Assembly: GCA_900317975.1 (NCBI GenBank)
Contig: ONIZ01000004.1
Span: 1-51,109 of the forward strand
Direction of reading: 5' to 3'
Origin: an uncultured Bacillota bacterium
GTDB taxonomy: Bacteria; Bacillota_I; Bacilli_A; RF39; UBA660
DNA: 51,109 nt
Made by a program: the position numbers and the translations under genes. Below, in pieces: positions 40,842-49,597 of this stretch; the first letter of the stretch is position 1; the number at the start of each line of letters is the position of its first letter. Under the pieces are notes generated by a model. The model did no database searches, had not been told where the DNA came from, and saw nothing but the letters and a program-made list of their open reading frames with translations.

Positions 40842-42452
40842 CTAAATAGATAACTCATCAAATCTTTTTACAGATACTTTAATTAAATATAAATATAGAA
40901 TAATATCTAGAATAATATATAAACCAAAGAAAATAAGTAATAATGGTACAGGATTAATTAATTCAATTAGCTTACTAATCAATAAAACTGAACCAATTAA
41001 AAGTAGCATACCAATCATTACAGATAGAAATGAACTAGTACTTTGTTTAACTACTTCAGAACTATTTTCAAAATCTAATTTAGGATATTTTAAATTCATT
41101 ATTAATCCAATAAAATGAGATAATAAAGGTATAATTATAGAAAATGCTAATAATAAAATCATTTCAATTATACTTAATTTAAATCTTATAAATAAAATAA
41201 TATCTCCTATAATTAATGGAATTGTAGTAATAGAAAGTGCTGCATACACTTTAGACATTAAAATAGTTTTAGTATTAATAGGAAGAGATTTTAAAATATT
41301 AATATTTTTACCCTCTAGACTAATAACAGAATTAGTAATTGAAGTCATAAAAGCAGTAAAAGAAATTAAAATAAAAATAAATATTGATAAATAAGAATCT
41401 AAAACCTTTAAAGGCATAATACTCTTTAACAAATCAAACACATCATTATATTTAATACATAAACCAATAACTACAATGATAAATAAAACTATAGAAAAGC
41501 CTGCGTTAACAATAAATACAGGAGTCTTAAAGAATGTATTCAATTCTTTCCTAATTAATGATATAGTCTTAGGTCTAGATTTAATAACTAAATTATCAAT
41601 TCTAACACTCTTAGAAGTACTAACATTCTTAAGTCTTGAATTAATCTTAAAATAGAATTTACTTAAGATAAATAAAGTAATAATGAATAATACAATATTA
41701 ATCAAAATAAATATTAATAAATCAACAATATTAAAATCTGTTACAAGTTTTGCATAAACTCCAGCAGGATAATATAACTTAATAATAAAATCATTAATAC
41801 TAGTAGCATGTACTACAATCTTTTCAATAAAAGAATCAATATTCATAGATAAAAGAAATACACCTAATATAATTACAAACGAAACCAAAATCTGAGTAAA
41901 ATTTTTAAATTTAAATCTACTAGATATACTAGAAGTAATAACACCAATTATACAAGATAATATTACAGGTATAACAGGAAGCAACAATAACATAACAAAA
42001 CTAGTTAAAAAGAATGTCCACTCTAAACTATCAGCCCATCTAAGATAAGCGACAATTAAAGGAATAATGAATAATGCATTAAACATTAATTCAAACAAAT
42101 AAAACTTGAATATTCTTACAAATAAAACAGTACTTCTTTTAATAGGTAAAGATAATAATAATTGATCATCCTTACAATTAAATAATAATGAACCAGTCTT
42201 ATATACACCTTCAACAATAACCATTATTGAGGTACCAAAAACAACTAAAGGAATAACTAAAACCTGTAAATTCATAGGAGCAAGTTTTTCAAAAATCATA
42301 TTAGCATTTGACCATATAGCAAACATAAAAACAAAAGATAAAAACAAAGGAAGCATAAAACTATTTTTATTATTATCTTTCTTTTGTCTTATCTTAAAGA
42401 TATTCATATCACTAGTCATACATGCTTTTAATAAAGATAATATTTTATTCAT
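40842..42452 (-). CDS. ABC-2-type transporter permease
   Basis: A 536-aa membrane protein with about 12 hydrophobic helices in two halves (about 30-215 and 235-530), matching large ABC-2 permeases of Gram-positive export systems. A cytoplasmic segment lies near 265-300. KDDQLLLSLPIKRSTV and NILKSLPINTKTIL are the repeated coupling-helix motifs, one in each half, typical of this permease group. It starts 2 nt after the ATPase gene, so the two form one exporter. The substrate is unknown. Confidence 0.9.
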   Translation of the reverse strand: MNKILSLLKACMTSDMNIFKIRQKKDNNKNSFMLPLFLSFVFMFAIWSNANMIFEKLAPMNLQVLVIPLVVFGTSIMVIVEGVYKTGSLLFNCKDDQLLLSLPIKRSTVLFVRIFKFYLFELMFNALFIIPLIVAYLRWADSLEWTFFLTSFVMLLLLPVIPVILSCIIGVITSSISSRFKFKNFTQILVSFVIILGVFLLSMNIDSFIEKIVVHATSINDFIIKLYYPAGVYAKLVTDFNIVDLLIFILINIVLFIITLFILSKFYFKINSRLKNVSTSKSVRIDNLVIKSRPKTISLIRKELNTFFKTPVFIVNAGFSIVLFIIVVIGLCIKYNDVFDLLKSIMPLKVLDSYLSIFIFILISFTAFMTSITNSVISLEGKNINILKSLPINTKTILMSKVYAALSITTIPLIIGDIILFIRFKLSIIEMILLLAFSIIIPLLSHFIGLIMNLKYPKLDFENSSEVVKQSTSSFLSVMIGMLLLIGSVLLISKLIELINPVPLLLIFFGLYIILDIILYLYLIKVSVKRFDELSI

Positions 42453-42454
42453 AA

Positions 42455-43159
42455 TTATCCCTCTAGTTCCATAAATACTTTTTCAAGAGATTTATCACCT
42501 TTAATCTCTTTCATACTTCCAACTTTTACTAACTTACCATTCTTAATTATTGCTACTCTAGTACATAGTTTTTCAGCAACATCTAGTATATGTGTAGAAT
42601 AAAATACTATTTTACCCTCTTCTACCATTTCATTTAATACTTCTTTAATATCAAATACAGCTTTTGGATCAAGTCCAACAAATGGTTCATCCATAATTAA
42701 TATTTTTGGATTATGAGCAAGCGCAGATATTAAAACAACCTTTTGTTTCATACCATGAGAATAACTATCAATAGTATCACCAAGTTTATCTTCCATATCA
42801 AATAATTTAGCATATTTCTTTATATTTTTCTCTCTAGTTTCAGTATCAACATCATACATATCACAAATAAAGTTAATATAATCTATTGCTTTCATGTGTT
42901 CATATGTTTCAGGATTATCAGGCACAAAAGCCATTAACTTCTTACATTCAACAGGATTATCTTTAATAGACATTCCATCTATTAAAATATCACCATCATC
43001 AAAATCATGAATACCAACAATAGACTTAATCAAAGTAGTTTTACCAGCTCCATTATGTCCAATAAAAGCAAAAATATCACCATCATTAACATCAAAACTA
43101 ACATTGTCTACTGCTTTCTTATTACCATACTTTTTAGTTACATTTTTAATCTCAATCAT
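42455..43159 (-). CDS. ABC transporter ATP-binding protein
   Basis: A 234-aa ATPase. Walker A GHNGAGKTT (34-42), Q-loop in AFVPDNPE, signature YSHGMKQK, Walker B ILIMDEPFVGLDP and the H-loop STHIL. The signature SHGM rather than SGGQ is common in the ABC-2 drug/antibiotic export group. The ATG at 43159 is chosen, 7 nt after GAGGAG. It pairs with the permease downstream. Confidence 0.95.
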   Translation of the reverse strand: MIEIKNVTKKYGNKKAVDNVSFDVNDGDIFAFIGHNGAGKTTLIKSIVGIHDFDDGDILIDGMSIKDNPVECKKLMAFVPDNPETYEHMKAIDYINFICDMYDVDTETREKNIKKYAKLFDMEDKLGDTIDSYSHGMKQKVVLISALAHNPKILIMDEPFVGLDPKAVFDIKEVLNEMVEEGKIVFYSTHILDVAEKLCTRVAIIKNGKLVKVGSMKEIKGDKSLEKVFMELEG

Positions 43160-43179
43160 ATTAAATCTCCTCAATAATT

Positions 43180-43188
43180 ATTATAACA
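43180..43188 (-). promoter_or_regulatory. Extended -10 promoter of the ABC exporter
   Basis: Minus strand TG-T-TATAAT, 21 nt before the ATG. Confidence 0.55.
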
Positions 43189-43214
43189 AATTATCACCAT
43201 ATAAAGGCATTAAT

Positions 43215-43652
43215 TTATATCATCCTTCTAATATTAATAGCCTCATCTACATTTGTCTTATTATCATTATACTTTATAAAGACATCAAGAATTTTTACCA
43301 ACTCATCTTTCTCATTTTTAGAAAGTATATTAATTCTATCTTCTATACAAAATAATAATCTAGTAATTGAAATATCTTCTTCAGAAGTAAGCACTTCATC
43401 TACCATATCCATTCCAGATTCTAAAAGAGATTCTTCAAGTAAACCATACTTATCAGAAAAAGAATCAATAATTTCAATTTTTTTAATAACAAATTTAAAG
43501 AAAATAGTATGAGACATTTGAATACTTTCTTCATCTTTTCCATATTCATGAAAATTATAATCCCTACTATCATATCTTGCTATTCCTTCGTAAACATCTC
43601 CTAACCCATCTACAAGTCTAATACATTTATTATCATATTTAATTAAATTCAT
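43215..43652 (-). CDS. Hypothetical 145-aa protein, intact copy of a duplicated gene
   Basis: A soluble acidic protein. The N-terminal 50 residues are a beta-rich module (IRLVDGLGDVYEGIARYDSRD, then FHEYGKDEESIQM and a closing IKKIE strand) that resembles small Sm-like barrels of unknown proteins. A helical acidic half follows. The ATG at 43652 is chosen with GGAGAT in front; in-frame codons upstream include a hydrophobic stretch with no ribosome binding site. A truncated copy of the same N-terminal module lies at 45104-45283, on the other side of the 408-aa gene. Confidence 0.65.
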   Translation of the reverse strand: MNLIKYDNKCIRLVDGLGDVYEGIARYDSRDYNFHEYGKDEESIQMSHTIFFKFVIKKIEIIDSFSDKYGLLEESLLESGMDMVDEVLTSEEDISITRLLFCIEDRINILSKNEKDELVKILDVFIKYNDNKTNVDEAINIRRMI

Positions 43653-43783
43653 CTTAAAATCTCCATCATATATTACATAATTATTATATATCATTAAAAT
43701 AGAAATTAAAAATATAAAAAAAATATTCCTATTAAAGGAATATATAAAAATTCTTAACAAATATCAAAAAAAATTATTAAAAT

Positions 43784-43812
43784 AAAAAGTAACCTACTTA
43801 GGTTACTTTTTA
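43784..43812 (-). terminator. Intrinsic terminator of the 408-aa gene
   Basis: AAAAGTAACCT/AGGTTACTTTT perfect 11-bp stem, T-rich minus-strand tail. Confidence 0.8.
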
Positions 43813-45036
43813 TTTAGAACCATGACTTCTTGATTCTGTCATTGTATCAGCCTTCCTTAAATCTTTCCAATTACTCATAACTAAAAGATAGTCAGATTTA
43901 ACATCATCATCATAAACATACCCATTACTAGAATAAGGTCCACCACACATATCATTATCTTTCATTACAAAATTTCCTTTGACCCATTCCATTTGACCTT
44001 CGTTATCTACATCAGCAGACAATTTTTCTTGTATAAGTCCTAATTGTTCAGGAGTAGCACCTTTTACAGCAGCAACTATAGCACAGTCTACTCCATCAAT
44101 ATCTACATGAAAAACATCATTATCTTTATCATAATTAAATCTACTATTTCCACTTGTTAAACTAGAAGAAACCATAGCATTATCATCCCAACCATAATCA
44201 GGATCCCATCTTTGAATAATATCTTGATAATAAACAGAATCTCCTAAAACTCCTCTATAATATCTACTACCTAAATCAGTATATTCATAATCACGAGATT
44301 TATTTAATGTGCTTGTATAAGTATCAGTATAAACATTTTGAATAGTTGGAGAAATAATTAAAAAATCATCCCCTGCACCAATTCTATCCATAAACTCTTC
44401 GGAATTATCAATTATTGCTTGAAGAGATGCACTTCTTAATTTATGTTGATGATATCTTTCTTCTGCATCTCTCAACTCAGCTTCTGCAGCATCTATATTA
44501 TTATCAAATCTTTCTTTATTTCTAATACAGAACTCTGCCCACTCATTTTCTCTAAATTCTAATTTCCAGTCATTATCAAATTTATCCATAGAACGTTTAA
44601 TAATTTTATCAAACTTAGGATCATCCTTATTGAAAAACTCAATATATGAACTAGCACGTAATCCTCTATTAATATCCTCTCGAGAAAAAACTTCTTGTTC
44701 AAACATTTCTAATATACAATACATAATTTCTGTATTTCTATCGCAAGAAAATTCAAAAAATTCATATAACTTGCTTCCAACAATTCCATATTTATGACAT
44801 AATTCCAATCCTTTTTTAGGTTGATCCCATCTTGGTCCCAACTCTCTAGTAGCCATTATGCTTTTAACAGTTTCAGTAGCATTAGAATCTCCCCTAGCCA
44901 TTACTATATCTAATTCTACATCATCTAAATATTTAAACTTATCAGTTCCGCTAGTAATAAGTTCATCATATTTATTTGCAATTAATTCTAAACTTTCTTT
45001 TACCTGTTTTCTTAATAAATCTTTTTTTCTACTCAT
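43810..45036 (-). CDS. Hypothetical 408-aa protein
   Basis: Not recognised. Soluble, no signal peptide or membrane helix. Residues 1-205 are helical, Glu/Arg-rich (AAEAELRDAEERYHQHKLRS is a likely coiled coil). From about 220 the protein becomes beta-rich with many Tyr, Asp and Gly (YEYTDLGSRYYRGVLGDSVY, then RWDPDYGWDD), and it ends in a Ser/His/Gly/Lys tail. It uses Trp, Arg and Gly more than its neighbours, which hints at a different origin. GGAGTGAT precedes the ATG, and an extended -10 box lies 19 nt before it. It sits between two copies of another gene; that setting suggests a small accessory cassette. Confidence 0.7.
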   Translation of the reverse strand: MSRKKDLLRKQVKESLELIANKYDELITSGTDKFKYLDDVELDIVMARGDSNATETVKSIMATRELGPRWDQPKKGLELCHKYGIVGSKLYEFFEFSCDRNTEIMYCILEMFEQEVFSREDINRGLRASSYIEFFNKDDPKFDKIIKRSMDKFDNDWKLEFRENEWAEFCIRNKERFDNNIDAAEAELRDAEERYHQHKLRSASLQAIIDNSEEFMDRIGAGDDFLIISPTIQNVYTDTYTSTLNKSRDYEYTDLGSRYYRGVLGDSVYYQDIIQRWDPDYGWDDNAMVSSSLTSGNSRFNYDKDNDVFHVDIDGVDCAIVAAVKGATPEQLGLIQEKLSADVDNEGQMEWVKGNFVMKDNDMCGGPYSSNGYVYDDDVKSDYLLVMSNWKDLRKADTMTESRSHGSK

Positions 45037-45054
45037 ACTATCACTCCTAAAAAA

Positions 45055-45063
45055 AATATAGCA
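45055..45063 (-). promoter_or_regulatory. Extended -10 promoter of the 408-aa gene
   Basis: Minus strand TG-C-TATATT ending 19 nt before the ATG at 45036. Confidence 0.5.
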
Positions 45064-45103
45064 TAATTAATTTTCTAAAACAATAATTAAAGAAAATAAT
45101 AAG

Positions 45104-45283
45104 TCAACTGTGTACACAACTTTTTTTAATAAAAGACTTTAAAAAAATTGTATGGGACATTTGAATACTTTCTTCATCTTTTCCATATTCATGAAGATTA
45201 TAATCTCTACTATCATAATGAGCTACACCTTCATAGATATCTCCTAACCCATCTACAAGTCTAATAAATCTATTATCATACAT
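45104..45283 (-). pseudogene. Truncated copy of the 145-aa gene
   Basis: Reads YDNRFIRLVDGLGDIYEG and HEYGKDEESIQMSHTIF like the gene at 43215-43652, with high nucleotide similarity over about 150 bp. It then breaks off after IKK and ends nine codons later. No ribosome binding site is seen before the candidate ATG at 45283. It is most likely a duplication remnant. Confidence 0.75.
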
Positions 45284-45336
45284 AGTTAAGAAAATAAATT
45301 TATTCTTAATATATACCACCCAACTCTTCTTAATAA

Positions 45337-46041
45337 CTATTTAAATAAAATAGAAAATAACTCATCTAAATAATCAGCTTTAAATTTAGAATCACAAGAA
45401 AAAATATCTTTGTAATTATCATTATTATAGAATTTAAGTTCTTTAACTTCTCTATCATGCTCATTTTTATTAAACATATCTATTAATTGTTCTTTAGTAT
45501 AATTAGTTTTAATTTCATAAATTGTTCCAACTGGATAATGAGCTTTATTCAATTCACTCTTATAAGGATATTTTAAATATTTTAAAGTTACCTCAAAATT
45601 AGAATCATTAATTAAATCAAAACCCAACTCTTCCATAAATTCTCTGATCAAACATCTTTTATAATCAAATTTATTATCATTAATTTCCCTACTATCAGCC
45701 ATACCGCCAATCAAATTAAGTTTTTCTCCCCTATTATTTATTATAATACAAATATAATTGTCAATTGTTTTTATATAACCTGCAGAAAATAACGATCTAA
45801 CAATTATTTCATTTGTTTTTTTAGCATAAAATAATGCTGAAAATTTAGTCTTTGAAATATTTATTGAAGGTACAGAATCATCAATATCAGTTACACAATA
45901 AATATCACCATCAAAAAAATCATTAGGATCTTTATCAATAATAAACTCATCCCAAGATTTTTTTATTTTATCAATTATAGTACTATCAATTTCTAAATCA
46001 CCATTATAAGAAGTATCTAAACTATCAATTCTTTTAATCAT
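45337..46041 (-). CDS. Nudix-family protein
   Basis: A 234-aa protein. The central domain (about 75-200) has a Nudix helix REFMEELGF preceded by GGMADSREIND, so the usual G-x5-E-x7-REUxEExGU box carries an insertion of several residues between the first Glu and the Arg. Nudix enzymes hydrolyse nucleoside diphosphates linked to another group; the substrate here is not predictable. The N-terminal 70 residues have no recognised motif. AAAGGGA lies before the ATG, and the gene follows the transglutaminase-like gene by 17 nt, so the two are cotranscribed. Confidence 0.8.
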   Translation of the reverse strand: MIKRIDSLDTSYNGDLEIDSTIIDKIKKSWDEFIIDKDPNDFFDGDIYCVTDIDDSVPSINISKTKFSALFYAKKTNEIIVRSLFSAGYIKTIDNYICIIINNRGEKLNLIGGMADSREINDNKFDYKRCLIREFMEELGFDLINDSNFEVTLKYLKYPYKSELNKAHYPVGTIYEIKTNYTKEQLIDMFNKNEHDREVKELKFYNNDNYKDIFSCDSKFKADYLDELFSILFK

Positions 46042-46058
46042 AAGTATCCCTTTCTATA

Positions 46059-46766
46059 TTATTTATGATTATTTAATTTTTTATAAGGACTAAAAGAAGA
46101 ATAACATCTTCCATCAGGCATATCTACTTTTTCACCCTTAAAAAGGCTTTCAAGATTTTCATCGTTTATAGGCTTAATATAAGCCTTCCAATCTTTAACT
46201 TTTCCATTTTCATAAACTGTTTCTTCTGTACTTGCATCATATAAATAATAATTATCATTATAATTAATGACATTAAAAGCATGATTTATCCCATCTAATT
46301 GCCCAACAATATAATATGATTCAATTCCTAATAAAGAAAACAAATTTTGAGCAACTGCAGCCCTCTCAGCACAAACAGCAGCATTTTTACCCCTAAACAT
46401 ATCTATACTAAAAGGCTCAATATTTCCCATAAACAATTTTTCTCTTTCCTTTTCATCACCATCTAGACCAAAATACTTTCTAATAAAATAATAAACAAGG
46501 TTTGCAGCACGATCAAGATTATCAACTTTACCTCCAATTAATCCTCTAAAAAACAAATATGCATATTCATTAGTAGTAAAATTAACTGTTGAGTCAGCAT
46601 TTGTAATTAAAGTATTATTATCAATAAATCCTTTATGAGGAACACTATGTTCAAATCCAATAACATCTTCATGTTCAGTATCCCTTTCATTTTTTTGAAC
46701 CAATTGATCTACAAACTTAACAAGATCCTCTTTATTTTCTATTGCTAACATTTCATCAAAATCCAT
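46059..46766 (-). CDS. Transglutaminase-like/papain-fold protein
   Basis: A 235-aa protein. The catalytic triad of the transglutaminase-like superfamily is seen in order: C132 in AAVCAERAAVAQNLFSLLGI, H162 in INHAFNVI and D177 in YYLYDAST. Upstream helices include a conserved-looking NLVYYFIRKYFGLDG. No signal peptide or membrane segment, so it acts in the cytoplasm or leaves by a route not visible here. It may cleave or crosslink a peptide or isopeptide bond. The ATG at 46766 is chosen, 7 nt after GGAG. Cotranscribed with the Nudix gene. Confidence 0.78.
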   Translation of the reverse strand: MDFDEMLAIENKEDLVKFVDQLVQKNERDTEHEDVIGFEHSVPHKGFIDNNTLITNADSTVNFTTNEYAYLFFRGLIGGKVDNLDRAANLVYYFIRKYFGLDGDEKEREKLFMGNIEPFSIDMFRGKNAAVCAERAAVAQNLFSLLGIESYYIVGQLDGINHAFNVINYNDNYYLYDASTEETVYENGKVKDWKAYIKPINDENLESLFKGEKVDMPDGRCYSSFSPYKKLNNHK

Positions 46767-46804
46767 AAACACACTCCATTCTTTTAAATAAAATAATTAT
46801 GATT

Positions 46805-46815
46805 GACCAATGGTC
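46805..46815. promoter_or_regulatory. Inverted repeat upstream of the transglutaminase-like gene
   Basis: GACCA-A-TGGTC is a perfect 5-bp inverted repeat about 40 bp before the start codon, in promoter position. It could be an operator; no regulator is identified. Confidence 0.35.
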
Positions 46816-46900
46816 TTAATTAACAACATTAGTAGTATTTTTTTGCTACTCAATATTTATCTTATGCTTTTTTTAATCTCTAGTTACATTATATTATAAA

Positions 46901-46936
46901 AAAGGAGAATTTTTACATTTTCCTAATATCTTAATC
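46901..46936 (-). repeat. Direct repeat copy 1 (terminator-like)
   Basis: Contains AGGAGAATTTTT, ACATTTTCC and TAATATCTTAAT. It matches 47998-48033 over about 35 bp with few differences. On the minus strand it forms an imperfect hairpin with a T-run and probably ends the MmcQ/EVE gene. Confidence 0.65.
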
Positions 46937-46948
46937 TTCCAATCTATT

Positions 46949-47965
46949 TTATTTTATTTTTTCACTTACTTCTTTTCCTATTTTTCTTGGACCTCTTATT
47001 GCTTTTATTCCCAATTTATTTAAATATTCAAAAGTATAATCCTTGTTTTCTAAATTCTTTAATAATTTTATTTTCATAACATGACTCATAGAAACATTTT
47101 TATCTTTATATTCATATGGTATATTTACTTCTATTGCCTTGCATTTATACATTATTTTAGAATATGGATCTGCTACATATAAATAAACTATATCATTAAC
47201 ATGAATATCACTTGATTGTTTCCATATAATTTCATCACAACTATTAAAAGCATTTACAACATCATAATATTTGGGATTAGCTGGAACTATCCATTCTTCT
47301 GGTTCACTAATTAAATTATATGATTCCTCTATTAATGAAATTATTTCTTCATCCATTAAAGTATCATTTAATATTATTGATATCCAATCCGTTTTACTCA
47401 TATGATATGCTTCATAAAATCCACTTTGTTTTAATAGTTTTTGAATTTTATTTTCATCTAATTTAACATTAATAATTTCAACTTCACCAGTTCCATTATC
47501 TAATTTAGATAAATCTAAATTCATAATTATTGCATACCATTTATTATTATTCTCATTTCTATAAACTCCATATCCAGGAAATTTATCCCATAAGAATTCA
47601 GGTTCATTGTTATACTTTTCTTTAATATATTTATTAATTCTATTTGATTGATTTGAAATGAAGTAATTTGTTTCACAACAATTTTTTCTTATATCTTCTA
47701 AAACAAATCTATAAGATTCTCTAACTTTATTTACAAATTCTCCAGTCATTTCAGTCCTAATATTTGTATATTCTTCATCGACTTGTAGATCAATTACTTT
47801 ACCACTAATAATACCTTTATTATCGATTGTAATAATTGCTTTAAAATCATTATTTAAAAACTGTTTTTCAAAAACATAGTTATCCTTATTCTTTTTAAAT
47901 CCATATTTTTCTAATTCTTTAAAATTAACACTTGTTCTTTTAAAAACTTCATTCTCTATATTCAA
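46949..47965 (-). CDS. MmcQ/YjbR-EVE-like domain fusion protein
   Basis: A 338-aa protein. Residues about 1-95 are a poorly defined beta-rich part (MmcQ-like N-terminal extension). Residues about 100-205 match MmcQ/YjbR (DUF419): EPEFLWDKFPGYGVYRN, then KWYAIIMNLDLSKL and the closing KTDWISIILNDTLMDEEI. Residues about 220-325 look like an EVE/PUA-like fold: EEWIVPANPKYYDVVNAF, then IIWKQSSDIHVNDIVYLYVA and KIKLLKNL. EVE domains bind modified bases and are often linked to restriction or RNA modification. The start is TTG at 47965 because AGGTGA lies just before; a GTG three codons earlier is part of that site. No ATG fits. Flanked by direct repeats. Confidence 0.75.
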   Translation of the reverse strand: MNIENEVFKRTSVNFKELEKYGFKKNKDNYVFEKQFLNNDFKAIITIDNKGIISGKVIDLQVDEEYTNIRTEMTGEFVNKVRESYRFVLEDIRKNCCETNYFISNQSNRINKYIKEKYNNEPEFLWDKFPGYGVYRNENNNKWYAIIMNLDLSKLDNGTGEVEIINVKLDENKIQKLLKQSGFYEAYHMSKTDWISIILNDTLMDEEIISLIEESYNLISEPEEWIVPANPKYYDVVNAFNSCDEIIWKQSSDIHVNDIVYLYVADPYSKIMYKCKAIEVNIPYEYKDKNVSMSHVMKIKLLKNLENKDYTFEYLNKLGIKAIRGPRKIGKEVSEKIK

Positions 47966-47983
47966 AGTAATCACCTATAAGAA

Positions 47984-47992
47984 ATTATAACA
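47984..47992 (-). promoter_or_regulatory. Extended -10 promoter of the MmcQ/EVE gene
   Basis: Minus strand TG-T-TATAAT, 19 nt before the TTG start, directly next to direct repeat copy 2. Confidence 0.55.
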
Positions 47993-47994
47993 CG

Positions 47995-48033
47995 AAAAAA
48001 GAGAATTTTTTTACATTCTCCTAATATCTTAAT
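47995..48033 (-). terminator. Direct repeat copy 2: terminator of the NPxTG protein gene
   Basis: GAGAAT/ATTCTC stem with TTTTTT on the minus strand; it shares about 35 bp with 46901-46936. The surrounding TTAAGATATTAGG is common to both. Confidence 0.7.
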
Positions 48034-48045
48034 ATGATGATCACT

Positions 48046-49380
48046 TTAAAATAAGCTTTTCTTCTGTTTTATAATTAAATATATGCATGAACTAAATACT
48101 AATATAATTATTGATATAACAACATACAATCCCGTTCCTGTATTCGGATTTTCAATTTTATTAGAATTTTCAATTGTATTAGGAACCTCAATCAATTCTA
48201 TTTTTTCATTTGATGGCTTACTTATTATATAAGGTTGATTTTTTGTTCCGTTTCCACTTTCTATTATTGCTTTCTCATCAAGATAGTAGCACTCCGAATA
48301 ATCGCCTTTATACTTTGCGAGCATTGATTGCAATGCCCAGGAAGTATCTGATATAATTACATTCCATTCCTCTTTTGTTCTTTCCATAAAAATTATTGCT
48401 CTTGAATAAGTACCTTTCATCTTATAGATCCAGTTATTTGACAAGCAGCCTGCTCCATAAGTATGACTATCATCATTAAGACAATTATATCTGCTTTTTA
48501 CATCACTACCGATTGTAGCAAATATATAATCAGAGGCATTAAGAATGCCGACATTACCTTCCCAAAAGTCCATTTTTTCTTTATTATAAATACTAACTGC
48601 TGACATTTTAGTTTCGCTATTATTTACAGTTCCTACATACCAATTCGTATTTATAGCCAATTCCTGTAGTCCATAAGGTTGATTTACGTAATTATTAACA
48701 ACTTTTCTTTTTAATGATGAATTTTCCCATATTCCATTATTATTAGAATCAAATACATCATGGGTCATTTTAGAATTCATGATTTTAATATTATTTCCAA
48801 ATACACCTATTATTCGGTATAAGTTATCATTATCAATTCTGTCATAATACTGACAAGATACTTCCAAATTAGAATCGTCGGATTTATATATATTTTTAAT
48901 ACCATAATTACTACATGTTGATTCGTCCTTAAAAACTGTACCAAACTTAGTCAATAAACCATCTACTTCTATGTAATAATTACCATTATCTTTTGATTTG
49001 CATTGAGCACTTCCAACAAACCCAAAATAATTTAATCTTTCTCCAATACCAGTATTTATACATTCATCCAAAGTTGGGTAGTCAGTTCCACCTCTTAAAA
49101 GTGATACGTTAGATGTCATATTTCCTTTTACTTTTAAAATAAACCCTGCATCGTAAAACTTTAAATAATTATTCGGATTTAACCCAACGTATCTTAAATT
49201 ATTATTATTAGTTCCATCATAGGCTAAATCTGTATTATTGATTACTTCAATACTGTTAGCGTTACCACCATTATCCATAGCTATTTTTTTTATATAATCA
49301 GTAGCTTTCTCAGATTCTGCATTAACATAAAGTGGTATAAACATCAAGAATAATAAAATAGGTAATATAAATTTTTTCAT
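48046..49380 (-). CDS. Secreted surface protein with NPxTG-type sorting signal
   Basis: A 444-aa protein. Sec signal peptide at 1-21 (MKKFILPILLFLMFIPLYVNA). The mature region has six or more Cys and beta-rich folds typical of adhesin-like or pseudopilin-like external domains: YRIIGVFGNNIKIM, then NNWIYKMKGTYSRAIIFM. The C-terminus has ENPNTGTG, a hydrophobic helix of about 20 residues and KQKKSLF. That is the layout of a sortase signal with NPxTG in place of LPxTG. No sortase gene is in the window. GGAGGT precedes the ATG. Its codon and base use is slightly richer in G and C than its neighbours. Confidence 0.75.
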   Translation of the reverse strand: MKKFILPILLFLMFIPLYVNAESEKATDYIKKIAMDNGGNANSIEVINNTDLAYDGTNNNNLRYVGLNPNNYLKFYDAGFILKVKGNMTSNVSLLRGGTDYPTLDECINTGIGERLNYFGFVGSAQCKSKDNGNYYIEVDGLLTKFGTVFKDESTCSNYGIKNIYKSDDSNLEVSCQYYDRIDNDNLYRIIGVFGNNIKIMNSKMTHDVFDSNNNGIWENSSLKRKVVNNYVNQPYGLQELAINTNWYVGTVNNSETKMSAVSIYNKEKMDFWEGNVGILNASDYIFATIGSDVKSRYNCLNDDSHTYGAGCLSNNWIYKMKGTYSRAIIFMERTKEEWNVIISDTSWALQSMLAKYKGDYSECYYLDEKAIIESGNGTKNQPYIISKPSNEKIELIEVPNTIENSNKIENPNTGTGLYVVISIIILVFSSCIYLIIKQKKSLF

Positions 49381-49597
49381 ACTTTATACCTCCACTCTTT
49401 ATCTATTCTAACCTAATTATATGTATATATATATGAAAATCAACTTTTTTATAAATAAACATACTTTCAAAAATGTAAAGTAAATAAACGTAAGATTACT
49501 ATTAGCAAATATATTTTCTATGAGATATTTTTACATTGTTTTGATTTACCATTTGCTCTAGAACTTCCATTTAAAACAAGTATTTAACACCTCTATA

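Noticed and set aside
43725-43743. Hairpin ATATTCC/GGAATAT as a terminator.
   Set aside because: No T-run follows on either strand, and the gene on that side has its own terminator.
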